NCBI RefSeq assembly: GCF_020740795.1
Contig: NC_067287.1
Location: forward strand, 10,493,501-10,557,500
Length of the DNA stretch: 64,000 nucleotides
Origin: Apus apus
Taxonomy: Eukaryota; Chordata; Aves; Apodiformes; Apodidae
Direction of reading: 5' to 3'
Part shown: positions 50,101 to 61,888 of the stretch, in pieces
Numbering within the stretch: the stretch's first letter is position 1
Layout: the number at the start of each line of letters is the position of its first letter
Made by a program: the position numbers and the translations under genes
Notes under the pieces: generated by a model
Database searches by the model: none
The model's input: only the letters and a program-made list of their open reading frames with translations
Told to the model about the DNA's origin: nothing

Positions 50101-53100
50101 AATGTTTTTGGTGTTTTTTTTTTGCAAAACCAAGATGTGGATGTTATCGCCAAGCTCACCCATGATAAGCAAACACCCACAAAGGGGCCCAGGCACTAGG
50201 TCACCAGGTTTCCAGACATGTTCTGCCACATTTTTAGTTAGCTTCTTTACTGCAGTGAATCTTTAGAGAAAGAAAAGGGGTCATGTAGATGGTGTAAGAG
50301 CCAGGCTTTAAAAAAGCAGCACAGATGCTGCATCCAGCCAGTCATTATTTTGCAACACTGGGCCCCATTTTTCCTGGTTTGCTAAGCTCATGTTATAAAG
50401 ATAGAAAGGCATCTGCAGCAGGAGCAGCAAAGTCTGCTTCCAAAGTGACTCTGACTGCCCTAATTCTTAGCAAGAGCTTATCTTTCATTTGTACACACAC
50501 TCTGTGTCTGCCGGGGAGCAGGAACCATTCTGCAGTGCCAACAGCCAGGCTGGAAAGGCTCTGCATCACAGCTCTGCTGCCTGCAAGGGCTTCTGGCCTT
50601 GGCCAGGGCATGATTCTCTGTGGCAGAGATGTCCTCACCATGTCTAACCCACCTCCCCAGAGGAGGTGTGAGCCCAGCCCAGACACACGCAGTGCACAGA
50701 AGGGCCCAGTAGGTGCCTGGATTTTTCCAGTGCCACATTGCAGTAGCATTTGAAGGGACTGCATCAAAAACAGGAGCAAGAATAGTTTTTGCCCCAAAAC
50801 ATAAGGCAAGGCTGCAAACCAAGCCCTCTGTAATAAGATCCATGCTTTAGCTAAACAGTAGAGGGCATGTTTGCTCCAAGACAAACAACTCAGCATTTTG
50901 TAAACACTTTATGGCACTTCTTGTTCCCCAGGCTAAAATAAAATATTGATGCATTTGCACATGCTGGTAGCAGAGTCAGCAGCATGTTCATTGCTCCCTC
51001 ACTCAAAAAAATAAATATTAATGAGTCTCAGAAAAGGAAAAAAGAAAAAAAAAGAAATTAGTTACAGAGGAATTAAGCCATTCTAATTTGTAGGAAAAGA
51101 TTATCAATCTGTCTCTGACTAGGTCAACTTTTTCTCTGAGACTTCTAGGGGAACAAGCTCACAGTGCTCCCCCCAACCCCTCCTAAAACCCACAAATTAA
51201 CAAGAGACATTTCCTGATAAAAGGAGCAATGAAGTATCCCACTACTTGTGGACAGATCTGCCAAAGGGAAAAAATAATATAAGATGGGAGAATGGCAGCT
51301 GATGAAATGTCCTATGGCAGCAGTCTTTGGGTGGGGATTGGGGATGCCTTCTGGCACTCAGGGTGGATGGGCTTGGCTGCCTTTGAGACTCATAGAGAAG
51401 CCATAAGTGATGCTGACTTTTGTAACTGCATTCTTGCCACACAGAAGTCCTCTTTCCCATGTCAAACTCCCCCTGCAAGGTCCTAAGGGCTGGTGTGCTC
51501 CAATGGGCTTAGCCACGGGATGTCTCTGGTACCCCAGCACCTCGTTGTGGCACTCTACCTCCTTCCTGCAGATAAAGCAGGTCACTTCTTCCTCTTCCAA
51601 AAGCTAAATGATATTGCCTGCACTGCCAGCTCAGACTATCACACCTGATGAGCCACCTTCCTGGTCAGTCTCAGCAATCCCTGGCCACTCAGGGCAGCAG
51701 GAGGGTGGTATTGCCCATGGACACCAGCTCAGGGAAACAGAGGAAGTTCTCAGGATTGTACTCATTCATACTGTGGTGCCAGGCCAGGAAAGGCTTTCTT
51801 ACCAGTACTGTCTGAGATCTTGCAAAGGGAGTATGTTAGATCTGCTCTGGAGATGGATGGCCAAAGGCAGGGGGTGAAGGCATTTGCCTAAAGCACTTGG
51901 GAATTCTTGGCCTGAGCTGAGCATTGACTTGGAGCCAAGGCTGTAGCCACCAAACCATTATTTACTCAACTGCTTGGACTGTGGGGCTGCTAACACAATA
52001 TTCCTCCCTACAATATGTTCCCCAGTGCTTATCTAGCTCTAAGTGTCTCTGAGTAGTTCTTAACATACTAAAATGTCATAACTGAAAAAAATAGATTACG
52101 AAACCTGACTTGAGTTCCTTGGCAATACCCCAGCTCACTAATCTAATGATGGCACTTCCACCGACTTGGGGTGGGCCTGGACTTCATCTCTCCTTCGCAG
52201 AGCTAAGAAACTGGAACAAACCCTAGACATGGGGTGACAGTTGTGTGTTGGTCAGGCTTACTGGTTACACACTGCAGTTGGAGCTGTGCTCTGCGAACCA
52301 AGAGGTCTGGACTCATGTCAGATCCCTACATGCAAGGTCCACCCCAAAGCCTGGGGGAGCTGCTGCTGAATTTAGTGAGGTTCAGCTCAGTCAGATCTTC
52401 TGACTGCTGGAAGGACATTCACTTGGACAAGAGAGATAGCCTGATGGGATTTGCAGAGTTGACTCACGATCCCTTCAGCTATATTGAAACCACATGAGAT
52501 GTTACTACACAGAATAGTAGGACAATTAGTTATGTCATTGTCCAGGACCCCAGACATGGGTGTGGATAATATTTACTGATTCACAAGGGTAAACACCTTC
52601 TTCCCAGAAGCAGAGCTGCCTGTCCCTGTGCAATTAGCTACAGACACGTGGAAAGGCAGTTTCCAATCTTTCCTAAATATAGGTTACTCCTACCCCTCAC
52701 ATGGCTGCACATGCTCCTTACGTGCCTGTTCCTGCACTCCCATGCCTAGCAGGTGAGTTTGCACCTTCTGTTCTGTGAAACAACAGAGCAAAGCAGAAAA
52801 CCAGGAGATAATATTTCATTTCCCTCCTTACACACTTCCATTACATACTGATAAACAAAGAGAAAAGGAACAAACATGAAGCAATACTATTTCTAATCAA
52901 AGCTACAATGAATGGAACATTCTCCAGGGCCAGTTCTCCATGTCCCTATGAGGGCAAAAAATACAGTAGTTACATTTTAGCTCTTTTAAACACTCAGAAT
53001 TTCAGTGTCCTGCTCTCACTATGTATGCTCTCCACATTTCTTTCTGTCTGTTGCCCCTTGAAACAAAACAAAGGCAAAGTGCTTCAGAAAACTGGACTCT

Positions 53101-55725
53101 ACTGAACAGATATGTTGTACTTTACAAATAACAAGCAAAGCCAGATCTGAAAGGCCACAGCAGCTGTGGGACATCATGGATAACGCAACCAGCTTAACCA
53201 ACTTCTTGTGTAGTGTGAGTAGGCTGGAGGTAAATTGCACTGACATTTCCAAGTAATTAATACGGCTGCTTTGCATTTAGAGGCTGCTCTCTCTGTTCCA
53301 GCACAGAGTGTATGTTCTCATGCACGACGGGAGGAAAAGGGATGTCAGGGGTGACAGTCCTGTAAAAGAAGCCAGGTGACTTGCCCTGCTATTATCTGGC
53401 TGAAATAATAGCTGCAGATGACTCCATCTTAATGACACAGGGAGGGTCTCATGCACCTCTGAATGTTGGCAGCCAGGACACAGCTCTCCTACCAGCACTC
53501 CCAGTGTTTTTAAAATTAGTCATGAGCTGAGCCAGGTGTGAGGACAGTCTCCCCCCTCCTTGGACAGCGAGTCACACTGCCTCCACCTCACCTGGGAGCT
53601 AGCCAGCAGCTCTGCTGGAAAGGAAAACCAGGTGAGATACTGATTTTCAGCACGCACACAGGTTGGGATGGAGGGGTAGCACAGCTGTTTATCAATTACT
53701 TAAGCCTAGAACACAAAGCCTAAAAGAGTGATAAGGACCTGAACCAGGCTCTGGCAGTGGAAGTATCTTGCCTTGCCTCTGTTTTAACGAGAGAAGACTC
53801 TAGCTCCCAAGGGCTTAATATAGTTAATTTCTCATAATGCATTTGAAAAGGAGCATCCAGTCATAATGAAGGGCAAGGGAGATTAACTGTGGCTTCTAGT
53901 AGTGAATACCCCAGATCTTTACAGAGTAGACTTTCCCATCACCTCTTCTTGGGCTTCCTGGGCATTTTATGAGCCAGCTCTTGCTCTTCTCTCTCTGGAT
54001 GATTTTGTTTAGTTTATACTGGGTATCAGCAATCCCTCCTACCCCCCCCAATATTTCTTAGCCAGACCAATGATTTGACCACATTCACTCCAGGCTGCAG
54101 ATGTACTAAAACCAGCACAACGTGAGGGCCATGGTGCTCCTTGAAGGGCAGTGTGACCTTCGTAAGTCACCCCCACAACTGCACTCTTATTTTCTCTCCC
54201 TTTGCCATTTTAAATATTTGCTCAGCCCCAAAGAGTTTTGCTCAGAAGAAGAATGGAGCTTTCCAAGACATGAGAAACATTGTGGCTCCTGGGGACTGTG
54301 GTGCAGTGAAAATATCACCTCCAGTAAGTGACCTGCAAGATACAGGAGGGGGTTTCTGAGTGTAAATCAAGTCACATAGAAGGCACAAAGTTACTCCCCA
54401 ATAGCAGATTCATACCACAGATAAAACTTCATGGCAGTGATTGGTTTAAATGGAAAGGCTCTTATCTCCTGAGCATCAGAGAGGCAGGCTACAACAGTCG
54501 ACTGTACCATGGTAAAAAACCCAAATCAGACAATCCAAAAGACCCATGTAGAGAATGCTAGAACTAACTAGAAATGCCAACAGGGTAAGGACTCAGATAC
54601 TTTTCACTGACAATTCAAAAACATCTCGTTTTCCTCTCAGGGAGCAAAGTCAAAACACAGAAATCCTCTGCAAAAAGCATGGTGATTCTCACTCAGCTCT
54701 GTACAACACACCTCTATCTCAGCCACCTTTTACTCTATGGGTAAATCATTCTTCAGTGATCTAAAGCTTACACAGACTTACATGCGGTAACTGGGCACAG
54801 CCTTGTAACAAATACATATACTTCTAGTTGTTACCTGTAACTGGCAAAATGCTCTTTGAAAATGCAAACACATTCCTCAGAATATCACAGTTTAGTGGTA
54901 AGGATCAATCTCTGGGATGTCAGCTGGGTCAAAAGCTTTCCTGTAGTACAAACTCCCTTCTCAAAAATGGTTTATTTGACCCAACATAATTAAAATAAAA
55001 GTGAGCCTTCAGGCTAATAGTTGAGATGGTGCATCTCAATACAATTCTCCCTCTTTTTTTCTTCTCATTTGGGCTCTCTCAGTAAGACATGTCTTGGGTC
55101 ACTCCACTAAAACTGGTGGCTTCACTCTGGAAGAAGAGTAATGTGTCATAATTTGGGTCCACCTATCTTCTGTGACACAGGTACATTCATGCAACCATTC
55201 CCCTTCAGTACCTTCATAGAAATACTATTTCCCACTCTGCTAGGAGAAAAAAGAAAAGTTGTCTTTTCTGATCTAGATAATTTAAAGCACTAGTTGTGGT
55301 GACAGTGTTTGCTCCAGTGATTTCTAACACAAGCCTGACTAGCAGCTCAGCATGTATGGCCAGGACAAGGGGTGTTTTTCATGTAGAAAGCTGCTATGTT
55401 TATCAGCAGTTGACAAGCAGGCATTATTGTTTCGTTGAATGAGGTGCCAGGTGGGAAACAGTGACTGAGGGAGGCTATGTGAGCCTCCAGCTCATCAGGA
55501 GCTTGTTCCTCAGCTTCCTTCAACGCTCCCACCACAAAGCCTGAACTCCAGTTCAACACTTGGTAAAACCAGAACTGGTGCTTTCTGTGACTCACACTTA
55601 ATTGGCACATATGTCCAGGAGTGATACAGACCCACCCCCACCCCCCCTTTTCAGCAAAGGCATTTCAAAACAGGCACATGTTCTTGGAAAGAAAATATTA
55701 AAATCACAAGGATGATTGTCTCTAC
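47173..55725 (-). other. KALRN: KALRN intron, 8.6 kb
   Basis: The largest KALRN intron in the window, between the micro-exon and the acidic linker exon. Apart from the CR1 fragment at 48,950 and A-rich stretches at 51,003-51,060, nothing recognisable was seen. Confidence 0.7.
48950..49003 (+). mobile_element. CR1 LINE 3' end fragment in a KALRN intron
   Basis: GGTCCCTTCCAACCCAAACT followed by ATTCTATGATTCCATGG is the typical 3' terminus of avian CR1, including the short ATTCYATG repeat. Only about 50 bases are recognisable. It points along the + strand, opposite to KALRN. Confidence 0.8.
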
Positions 55726-55785
55726 CTCCATGCTAGTATTGGGGTCAAGGTCATCACACTCTGATTCCTCTGAGCTGTTTGTCTC
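55726..55785 (-). CDS. KALRN: KALRN exon: 20-residue acidic linker
   Basis: Encodes exactly ETNSSEESECDDLDPNTSME, between an acceptor reading aacaag and a donor GAG|GTAGAG, both at codon boundaries. It is strongly acidic, and could be skipped without changing the frame, which makes it a candidate cassette exon. Confidence 0.88.
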
Positions 55786-56505
55786 CTTGTTTGGCAGCAT
55801 GAAGAGGAAGAAAGAGAACAAGAGATTAAAAGAGAGATTGGTTAAACAGGGCAGAGAAGCACAGGAGTTGTGAGCAGCATGGAAATGGGTAACAGTCCAG
55901 AAAATGCTCTTAAAAAAAAGAAACAAAAACCAAACAGACAACAAAACAAGGGAAACAAAGGCAAAGACATGCTTTTGCCAGAGAAGCAGCTGTGATTCTG
56001 CAAGTTGTTTAGGTAGTAAAACCAGCAAGGAAGCAACAGGAGGAAGAACTGTGGCCACCATGCTGGAGCAATTTTCTTCCCTTGGGCCCAGCCCTCCCCA
56101 GCTGGCTGCAGGGTGGGTGCGAGGGGTGGGGGAGCTGCAGTGGCAGGGTTCCTCCCTTTGCACATGCCATGGCTATTTCACTAGGCTTAGAAGACAGAAA
56201 GCCTCTGCAAAGGAAAACACTTAATTGCGGGCTCTCCTAGAGAGGGGTGGACCCAAAGGACATGCTCAAGTGCTTTCCTGAATCAAGGCTGGGCTTTGGT
56301 TGTGTCAAAATCACACCAAGTGTTTGCTTGCCTCTGCTGGGAGGGAAAGCCCCAGGTGAGTCCTGAGCAGGCCTCATGGTCGATTTATAGGGATGGATCC
56401 TCTGAATTGGAGCACAGAAGTCAGGCATCCAGAGCAGAAGATGGAACTTAACCCCACAGTTCTTAACCTTTTCCATACTGGGAGATCTCAGAGAAAGAGA
56501 GACAG

Positions 56506-56535
56506 ACACACACACACACATACAGACACACACAA
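56506..56535. repeat. Short (CA)n repeat
   Basis: ACACACACACACA followed by imperfect CA units, in a KALRN intron. Confidence 0.85.
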
Positions 56536-57007
56536 AACCCTTTCCTGGCAAGACCAATCAGCAGCTCTTCCCTTATGTCTGATCACATGGAAAGAAAAAG
56601 GTCATTGAGACCATCTCCCCAGACATAAAAACTTAGGCATTTCAAGGTTGAGAATGCCTTATCTTAAGATGTGGTGAAATACTGGCCAAAAGAAAACTCA
56701 TCAACCTCAGTAAAGTCCTTTTTTCACCCTGTAGCTCTCTCTCTCACTGCTGCAGCTGCCCTCACAGAGCTGCAGATTGGGATAGGTTGGAGGTCAGGAA
56801 ATCACTACTGTCCTGATTTTAAGAACAGTTACTAAGCCTTATATATAGGTGGGGTTTTTTTTGTTTGGTTGTTTTTCTGGTTTTGTTTTGTTTTGTTTTT
56901 TTTTAATGATGATTACTTACTTGCATGTGGGATGCCAGGAAAAAGAAAATGAAAAACAAAGGCTGCATTTTATCTTGCATGCAAAAATCCTGCTAAAATG
57001 GGTACTA

Positions 57008-57110
57008 CAAAAAAAGAAAGAAAAAAAAAGATAACTAAAGTGAAAAAAAAAAAAGAAAAGAAAAGAAAAAAAAACACCCCAAACAAACCCAAAAAAGCAA
57101 ACCCAAAATT
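57008..57110. repeat. A-rich low-complexity stretch
   Basis: Runs of A broken by single G or C (AAAAGAAAAG and AAACCC words), 95 bases downstream of the KALRN exon at 57205 on its own strand, where it reads as a T-rich tract. Confidence 0.8.
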
Positions 57111-57204
57111 GCCATCCCCTCCCTCTCTCAGGAGAGGGTCCTATAGGGGGTGAAAAGGATGGGAAGCAGGAGAGCAGCACACAGCTTTCAGATGGCCTAC
57201 TCAC

Positions 57205-57328
57205 TTTAACAGAGACCTTGTTCCCCAGAATATCCTTGGATTTACGTGGCCCATTGGCTTCATTTTTGCCACTGCTCTCCTTTTCCGCCCGCTTTCTCAT
57301 GCGCAGGGTATGCCAGGAACATGACTTC
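57205..57328 (-). CDS. KALRN: KALRN exon: basic linker after the SH3 domain
   Basis: The first base completes a lysine codon with the SH3 exon. It then reads KSCSWHTLRMRKRAEKESSG and ANGPRKSKDILGNKVSVK, ending at AAA|GTGAGT. It is rich in lysine and arginine and has no recognisable fold. The frame continues into 55726-55785. Confidence 0.9.
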
Positions 57329-59789
57329 CTGTTGTACCAAAAAATGCAGCAGTCAAACGGCAAATCATAGCAGGAAGGAAGGATTTGGAAAGGGGAACCA
57401 GCATCCACACTTGCCATTACTGCAATCCCTAGAAGGTGAAAGCCACCCGACAGTACAGCTATCTCAATCTGAGCAATGAGAACTGAAGTTAAAACCCAAA
57501 CCAAACAGTTCTGCGAAGCAGATGTTGTGCCACACTTGCTGTTTAAATGAATGGAGCAGGAAAAAAAATGCCCAGGATGGAAGCAGGCAACTAGAACTTG
57601 GTCATCTGGTTTCAGGGACTTTGTCTTGCCTTGCCACAAATAGAAATTAGTTTCATTTTTGCTATGGTTAAGAGGTCAGCTTGGTCTTCAGAATTGTTGG
57701 TTAAAAGCAGTGAAACAAATGTAAATACAGGAGAACATTCTTAACAGATTACTCAGTTGAGCAAATAAAAAAAAAAAAATTCAAAGTGTTGCTTAGAACA
57801 TGAATAGCTCAGCAAATAGGAGCTACATCATTAACTTTCCAAGAGGTAAGTAATTTCCTAGAATCCTGTGCCTCTCAAACCCAAGAATTTCCTGTTCGAT
57901 TTTGCCAATCCAGTTAGAGGGGGCATCAGTCAGTCCATGGATTTTGGCTAGCACCAGTGCAGGCACAATTTCCAGTACACCTTTCATCCCTCATTAGTGC
58001 TCCTATGACCTTTCTCTTGGAATAAAAAGCCAGTAATAGAACATGTCACCCTTTGTAAGAGCAATGCCGTGTTGACAACCAAAATTGCGTATCAAAGCAG
58101 ACATTAAAAAATTAAGAAAAAAACAAACCAGTTCTTAATATGGATTTCATTTGGTTGAAATAGTGGGCAGGCTGGGGAAGATTTGGGATGGGGTATGTTG
58201 TTCAAAGCAGAAAGCTCTCAAAACAGCAGTGTGATGAGCCGGGATCCAGGTTCAAAGCATCTGCCCACCTTTAAGTCATGCAAATTTGATTTGCATGTTT
58301 AAGCCCAATGTTTGGCACATGTCATGTCTACAGTACCTTGATACATTTTACAAATGTAATCCCACGATCACCTGCGATGCCAATAAAACGCAGCATGTTA
58401 GCAAGGTAGGACTCGAGGGATGCCCCACACAGCCGACGCTCCCCCAGGAACACTGTGTCTGATTCCTAAGCAGGTTTTGGTCATACTTCAGCACCTGATG
58501 GGAGCTGTACAATAGCTCAAATTAAAAAAAAAAACAACAAACAAGTAAACTGCTGACCTCCCCACAGCTCCCTGTACTGACACAAGACTGAACTGGGTCG
58601 TACCAACTGTTTGTGCAACCAGGATTAGTGTCTCCACCACAAACAGCTGGCACGGGCGGTCATGTTTGAGCACAGGGAGCACCAGAGCACCCTGCAAGTC
58701 TCAGCCAGACTGTGAGGGCTGTTTGATATTTGGGTGTTTCTGGAGCAGGTCCAAATTAGATGAGCAGAGCAGGGGAGGTTCTCCAACACTTCAGCACTGT
58801 TACGTTTTCCTTTAAGATATGGGAAAAGTCAAGGACTTGGCTGAGGGACTCCCTGACCTCTCGCTGAATAATATATGGTGCCAACTCTACTGGATTGACC
58901 ACATATTTTGTGTACAGTATTTGCCAACAGAGCACTTTTATTACTTATACTACCAAGCAGGCTAGACAGGGCTGAAGATAACACCTGCTCTACGTGATTT
59001 CTTACCCATAGGACTTCTACTGTTTAAGTATTTGGTTTCAGAGTTGCTCCAGCTGTTGGAGTCTGAAAACATGATTTAAGACTTTAAATCTCGATGCAGG
59101 GAGAAAGAGAGAAGGGCAATGCTCGTGTCTTTCAATTTTGCAAGGCCTTCCTGGCCACCATTCATGCAGCTACATAATTTGATGCAGAATTTGACTGTAC
59201 AGCTGCCATGAAATCAGTCTTCACCAGGAGCCTGGTGCCATGGATGACTGCAAGGGCACGTGGTTGCAATATCGTGGTTAGAGAGGAACCCAGGAATGGC
59301 CACGGCGGATGTGCAAGAGACATGCTAAGCAATTCCTTTGGCTTAACATGCAATTCATAGTAGCATTCCTTGCTGACTGACAGGTAAAGTCATCATTTCT
59401 CTTAACTGAAACTACAGCAGAGATCAAATTATTATTTTTAGTGAGTCTGTCACAAAATCTTTCCTCATGTTCAATTCTGTGCCTTGAGGTACTCACGTAC
59501 CAACTTGTAGCAAACATCATGCATTACCACTAGTCATTTTAGATGTTAAAAGAAATCAACAGGTATTACTGAAAAGAGGGTTGTACCTTCTGTATTTAAT
59601 ACCAAAAAACCACTTTCTTGCATTAGTCATTTCAGACTGACAAATTTCTAAAAATCAGAAAAGAAAAATATATATCCACACATTTGTTAAATAAACAACA
59701 AAATGTTATAAACAAAAAAAAAACCAAACTCAAAACAAAACCAAAAAAGGGTCAAACTAGTTCTTTTACCTCATTAAAACATGCTCGTG

Positions 59790-60585
59790 GTGAAAATTTA
59801 TTTTACATATTTAACATAGTACATTTAAAATTAGTTACATTACAGGTACAATGATAAACATTGCGACTATCCATTATATTGCACAACCTGACTTCATCAA
59901 TATGAGTTTCTTTCTTCTTTTTTTACTTTTTTTTTTACTGTTTTTTTTTTTTCTTTTAAATAGTGCAAAATACTTTATACAGGAATGTATTTGCATGGGG
60001 GTCTTGCAAACCAAAAAATATATTACAAAAGTTACCGTGAACAGAAAAAAAACAAACCAAACCAACAAACAAAAAAAACCCAAACAAAAACCCAAACCAA
60101 ATCAAAATAATAATAAAAAAAAGATACACGCTGTACAAGGAAATTGCCATAGACAACAAAATCTCTCCTCTTTGAGAAGCAAACTTCAGTCCAGCACAGG
60201 GCCTGGATTTTTTTTGTGGGGTTTTTTTGTTTTTTGCTAGATGCTGTTATAACCAATAGATAGATTAGTAACTCAATACAAGTCCAGTCCAAGCAGGTCC
60301 ATGTTGGGTGTAAAATGGTGTAATATAAAACATGTCTTTAACAGTCTATGGTTTTATTTCTCTCCAAAGTATAAACAAAACCCCACAAAATGAAAATAAG
60401 CACAACCTGAGCTATCCACCACGGCTGCCCGATGCTGCAGATTGACTACTCGGCTTGTTCCAATGGCACTGTAGAGAAAAATCAGCAGGAATTCCCTACC
60501 ATTTGGGTTTGTTTATTTTTATTTATTATTTCTTTTCCTCAAAAAATCCACACAGTGCTCCCAGTGAAGCCAACATGGCACTTAC
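59790..60585 (-). other. KALRN: Possible alternative KALRN 3' UTR after the SH3 exon
   Basis: Directly after the SH3 exon, failure to splice gives ...GSIK followed by TAA. AATAAA hexamers on the - strand lie at 60527-60522, 60517-60512, 60358-60353 and 59802-59797. The region is AT-rich with A- and T-runs and looks like 3' UTR sequence. A kalirin isoform that stops after the second SH3 domain (kalirin-9) is known in mammals. Assignment here is inference. Confidence 0.5.
59905..60122. repeat. T-rich and A-rich low-complexity stretches
   Basis: A T-run at 59,905-59,957 and a CAAA/CCAAA-rich tract at 60,045-60,122 in the possible alternative KALRN 3' UTR. Confidence 0.8.
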
Positions 60586-60833
60586 TTGATGCTTCCGTCG
60601 CTATTATCTGTAGTGGATTTAGTGAGGGGAGCCAAGATATTGCCAGGGATCCATCCTTCAGCGGCAGGAGAGTGGTCGTTTGCAGGCTGGTACACCAGGA
60701 ACATGTTCTGCTGGTTGATAGCAAGGATCTGAACCACCTCTCCTTGATTCACACAGATCTCATCCTCCTTCAGTGCATAGTAATCTTTAATCACCACCAT
60801 GGAAGAGGTCCCATTGCACCCTCCCATATCAGT
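60586..60833 (-). CDS. KALRN: KALRN exon: second SH3 domain
   Basis: Starts after ttttcacag with TDMGGCNGTSSMVVIKDYYA, the DYYAL being the ALYDY-type first strand. Acidic residues of the RT loop (KEDEI), QGEVVQIL, and the GWIPGNILAPL end typical of SH3 domains follow. It ends GSIK with the AA of the last lysine codon before the donor AA|GTAAGT. If the donor is not used, the same bases read AAG TAA, an immediate stop. Confidence 0.95.
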
Positions 60834-61649
60834 CTGTGAAAATGGACACAACAGAAACCGGTGAGAGCAGGTGGCACTGAGGAACCTGCCTTTTCCAGCA
60901 GCAATCCCACCACTTCATTTCCAGCCTAACTGTACCAGGGAAAAAGATATAAAACAGGTAAGTTCACATTGGTAGAAAAGGATTTTAAGGATCTGGAAGG
61001 TGGTGATAATCTGACACAAACCAACCTCCTATTTCATATTAGATTTCACAGCTGCCAGTGACAGTGTCCCAGACAATGAGGGAAAGACCAACAAAGCATT
61101 AGGAACACTCACACACCTCATGATCTTAAATATAGGTCATATTGGAAAGTGGCTTTGGTCAAATGCAGCCAGCAGCAGGGTGCAAACTCTGCTGATGGTT
61201 ACTGACTCTTTGGTGGTTTGTGTGCAGCACACATGCACCCAAATTGTGATCTTCAGCTGGCACCCCGTGAGCTGTTATGGGGGAAGAGGTCTACACTTGT
61301 CTATACCATCACAGTAGACCTCTTCAGAAATGGGTGGTTAATGGATATAGGAGAAGCCTGAATATTGCTGCTGCCAGTGGTGCAAATGGATGGACATTCA
61401 TGTCCTGAAAAACACTGAAATCAGCACTCCAGGCTCAGGCTCTGTCTCCATTGCCCAGCTGAAGTGGCACCCATCCAGATGCCAGAGCTTTTGCAGTCTC
61501 TGTTTAATCCCCAAACACATTTTACATCATTGCTTCAGTACGTTGATTCCTGTTGGCCTGGTTAGCTGATAATTAAAGGTAACTTCACAGATCATCTATG
61601 GTGTAAGAAATGGGCTATGAGATCATGTTTCATCAGATGAGCTCAGTAC

Positions 61650-61888
61650 CTTGCTTTGTTCATACTTGTCTCCAGGCTGTGAGTGTTCATACCCTGTGCT
61701 GCCATTGGAGGTAGATATCTTCAAGGGTGGGAGAGATGGGTTACGACTTGTAGCCTTTAAAGGCTTCTCAGACCCTACTGGAACAGAAGAATAGGGTCTG
61801 CTGTTGGGCTGAGGGACCCTGCTGGTCTGGGGCCTCAGCACTGCTGAGCTACTTTCCTTGCGTTGGTACTCTATGGGAGACTGCAGAG
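61650..61888 (-). CDS. KALRN: KALRN exon: Ser/Pro-rich linker before the SH3 domain
   Basis: Begins after the acceptor tttgcag and reads LQSPIEYQRKESSSAVLR, then RPYSSVPVGSEKP and LPPLKISTSNGST; it ends YEQSK at AAG|GTACTG. No folded domain is apparent; the run of serines and prolines suggests a flexible, phosphorylatable linker. A second AG eight bases further in could serve as an alternative acceptor, but it would change the frame. Confidence 0.92.

Noticed and set aside
61623-61650. Read-through of the KALRN linker exon into a short tail ending SDET
   Set aside because: The donor AAG|GTACTG is needed to keep the frame to the SH3 exon, and there is no nearby poly(A) signal like that after the SH3 exon. 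The tail is not a standard PDZ ligand.
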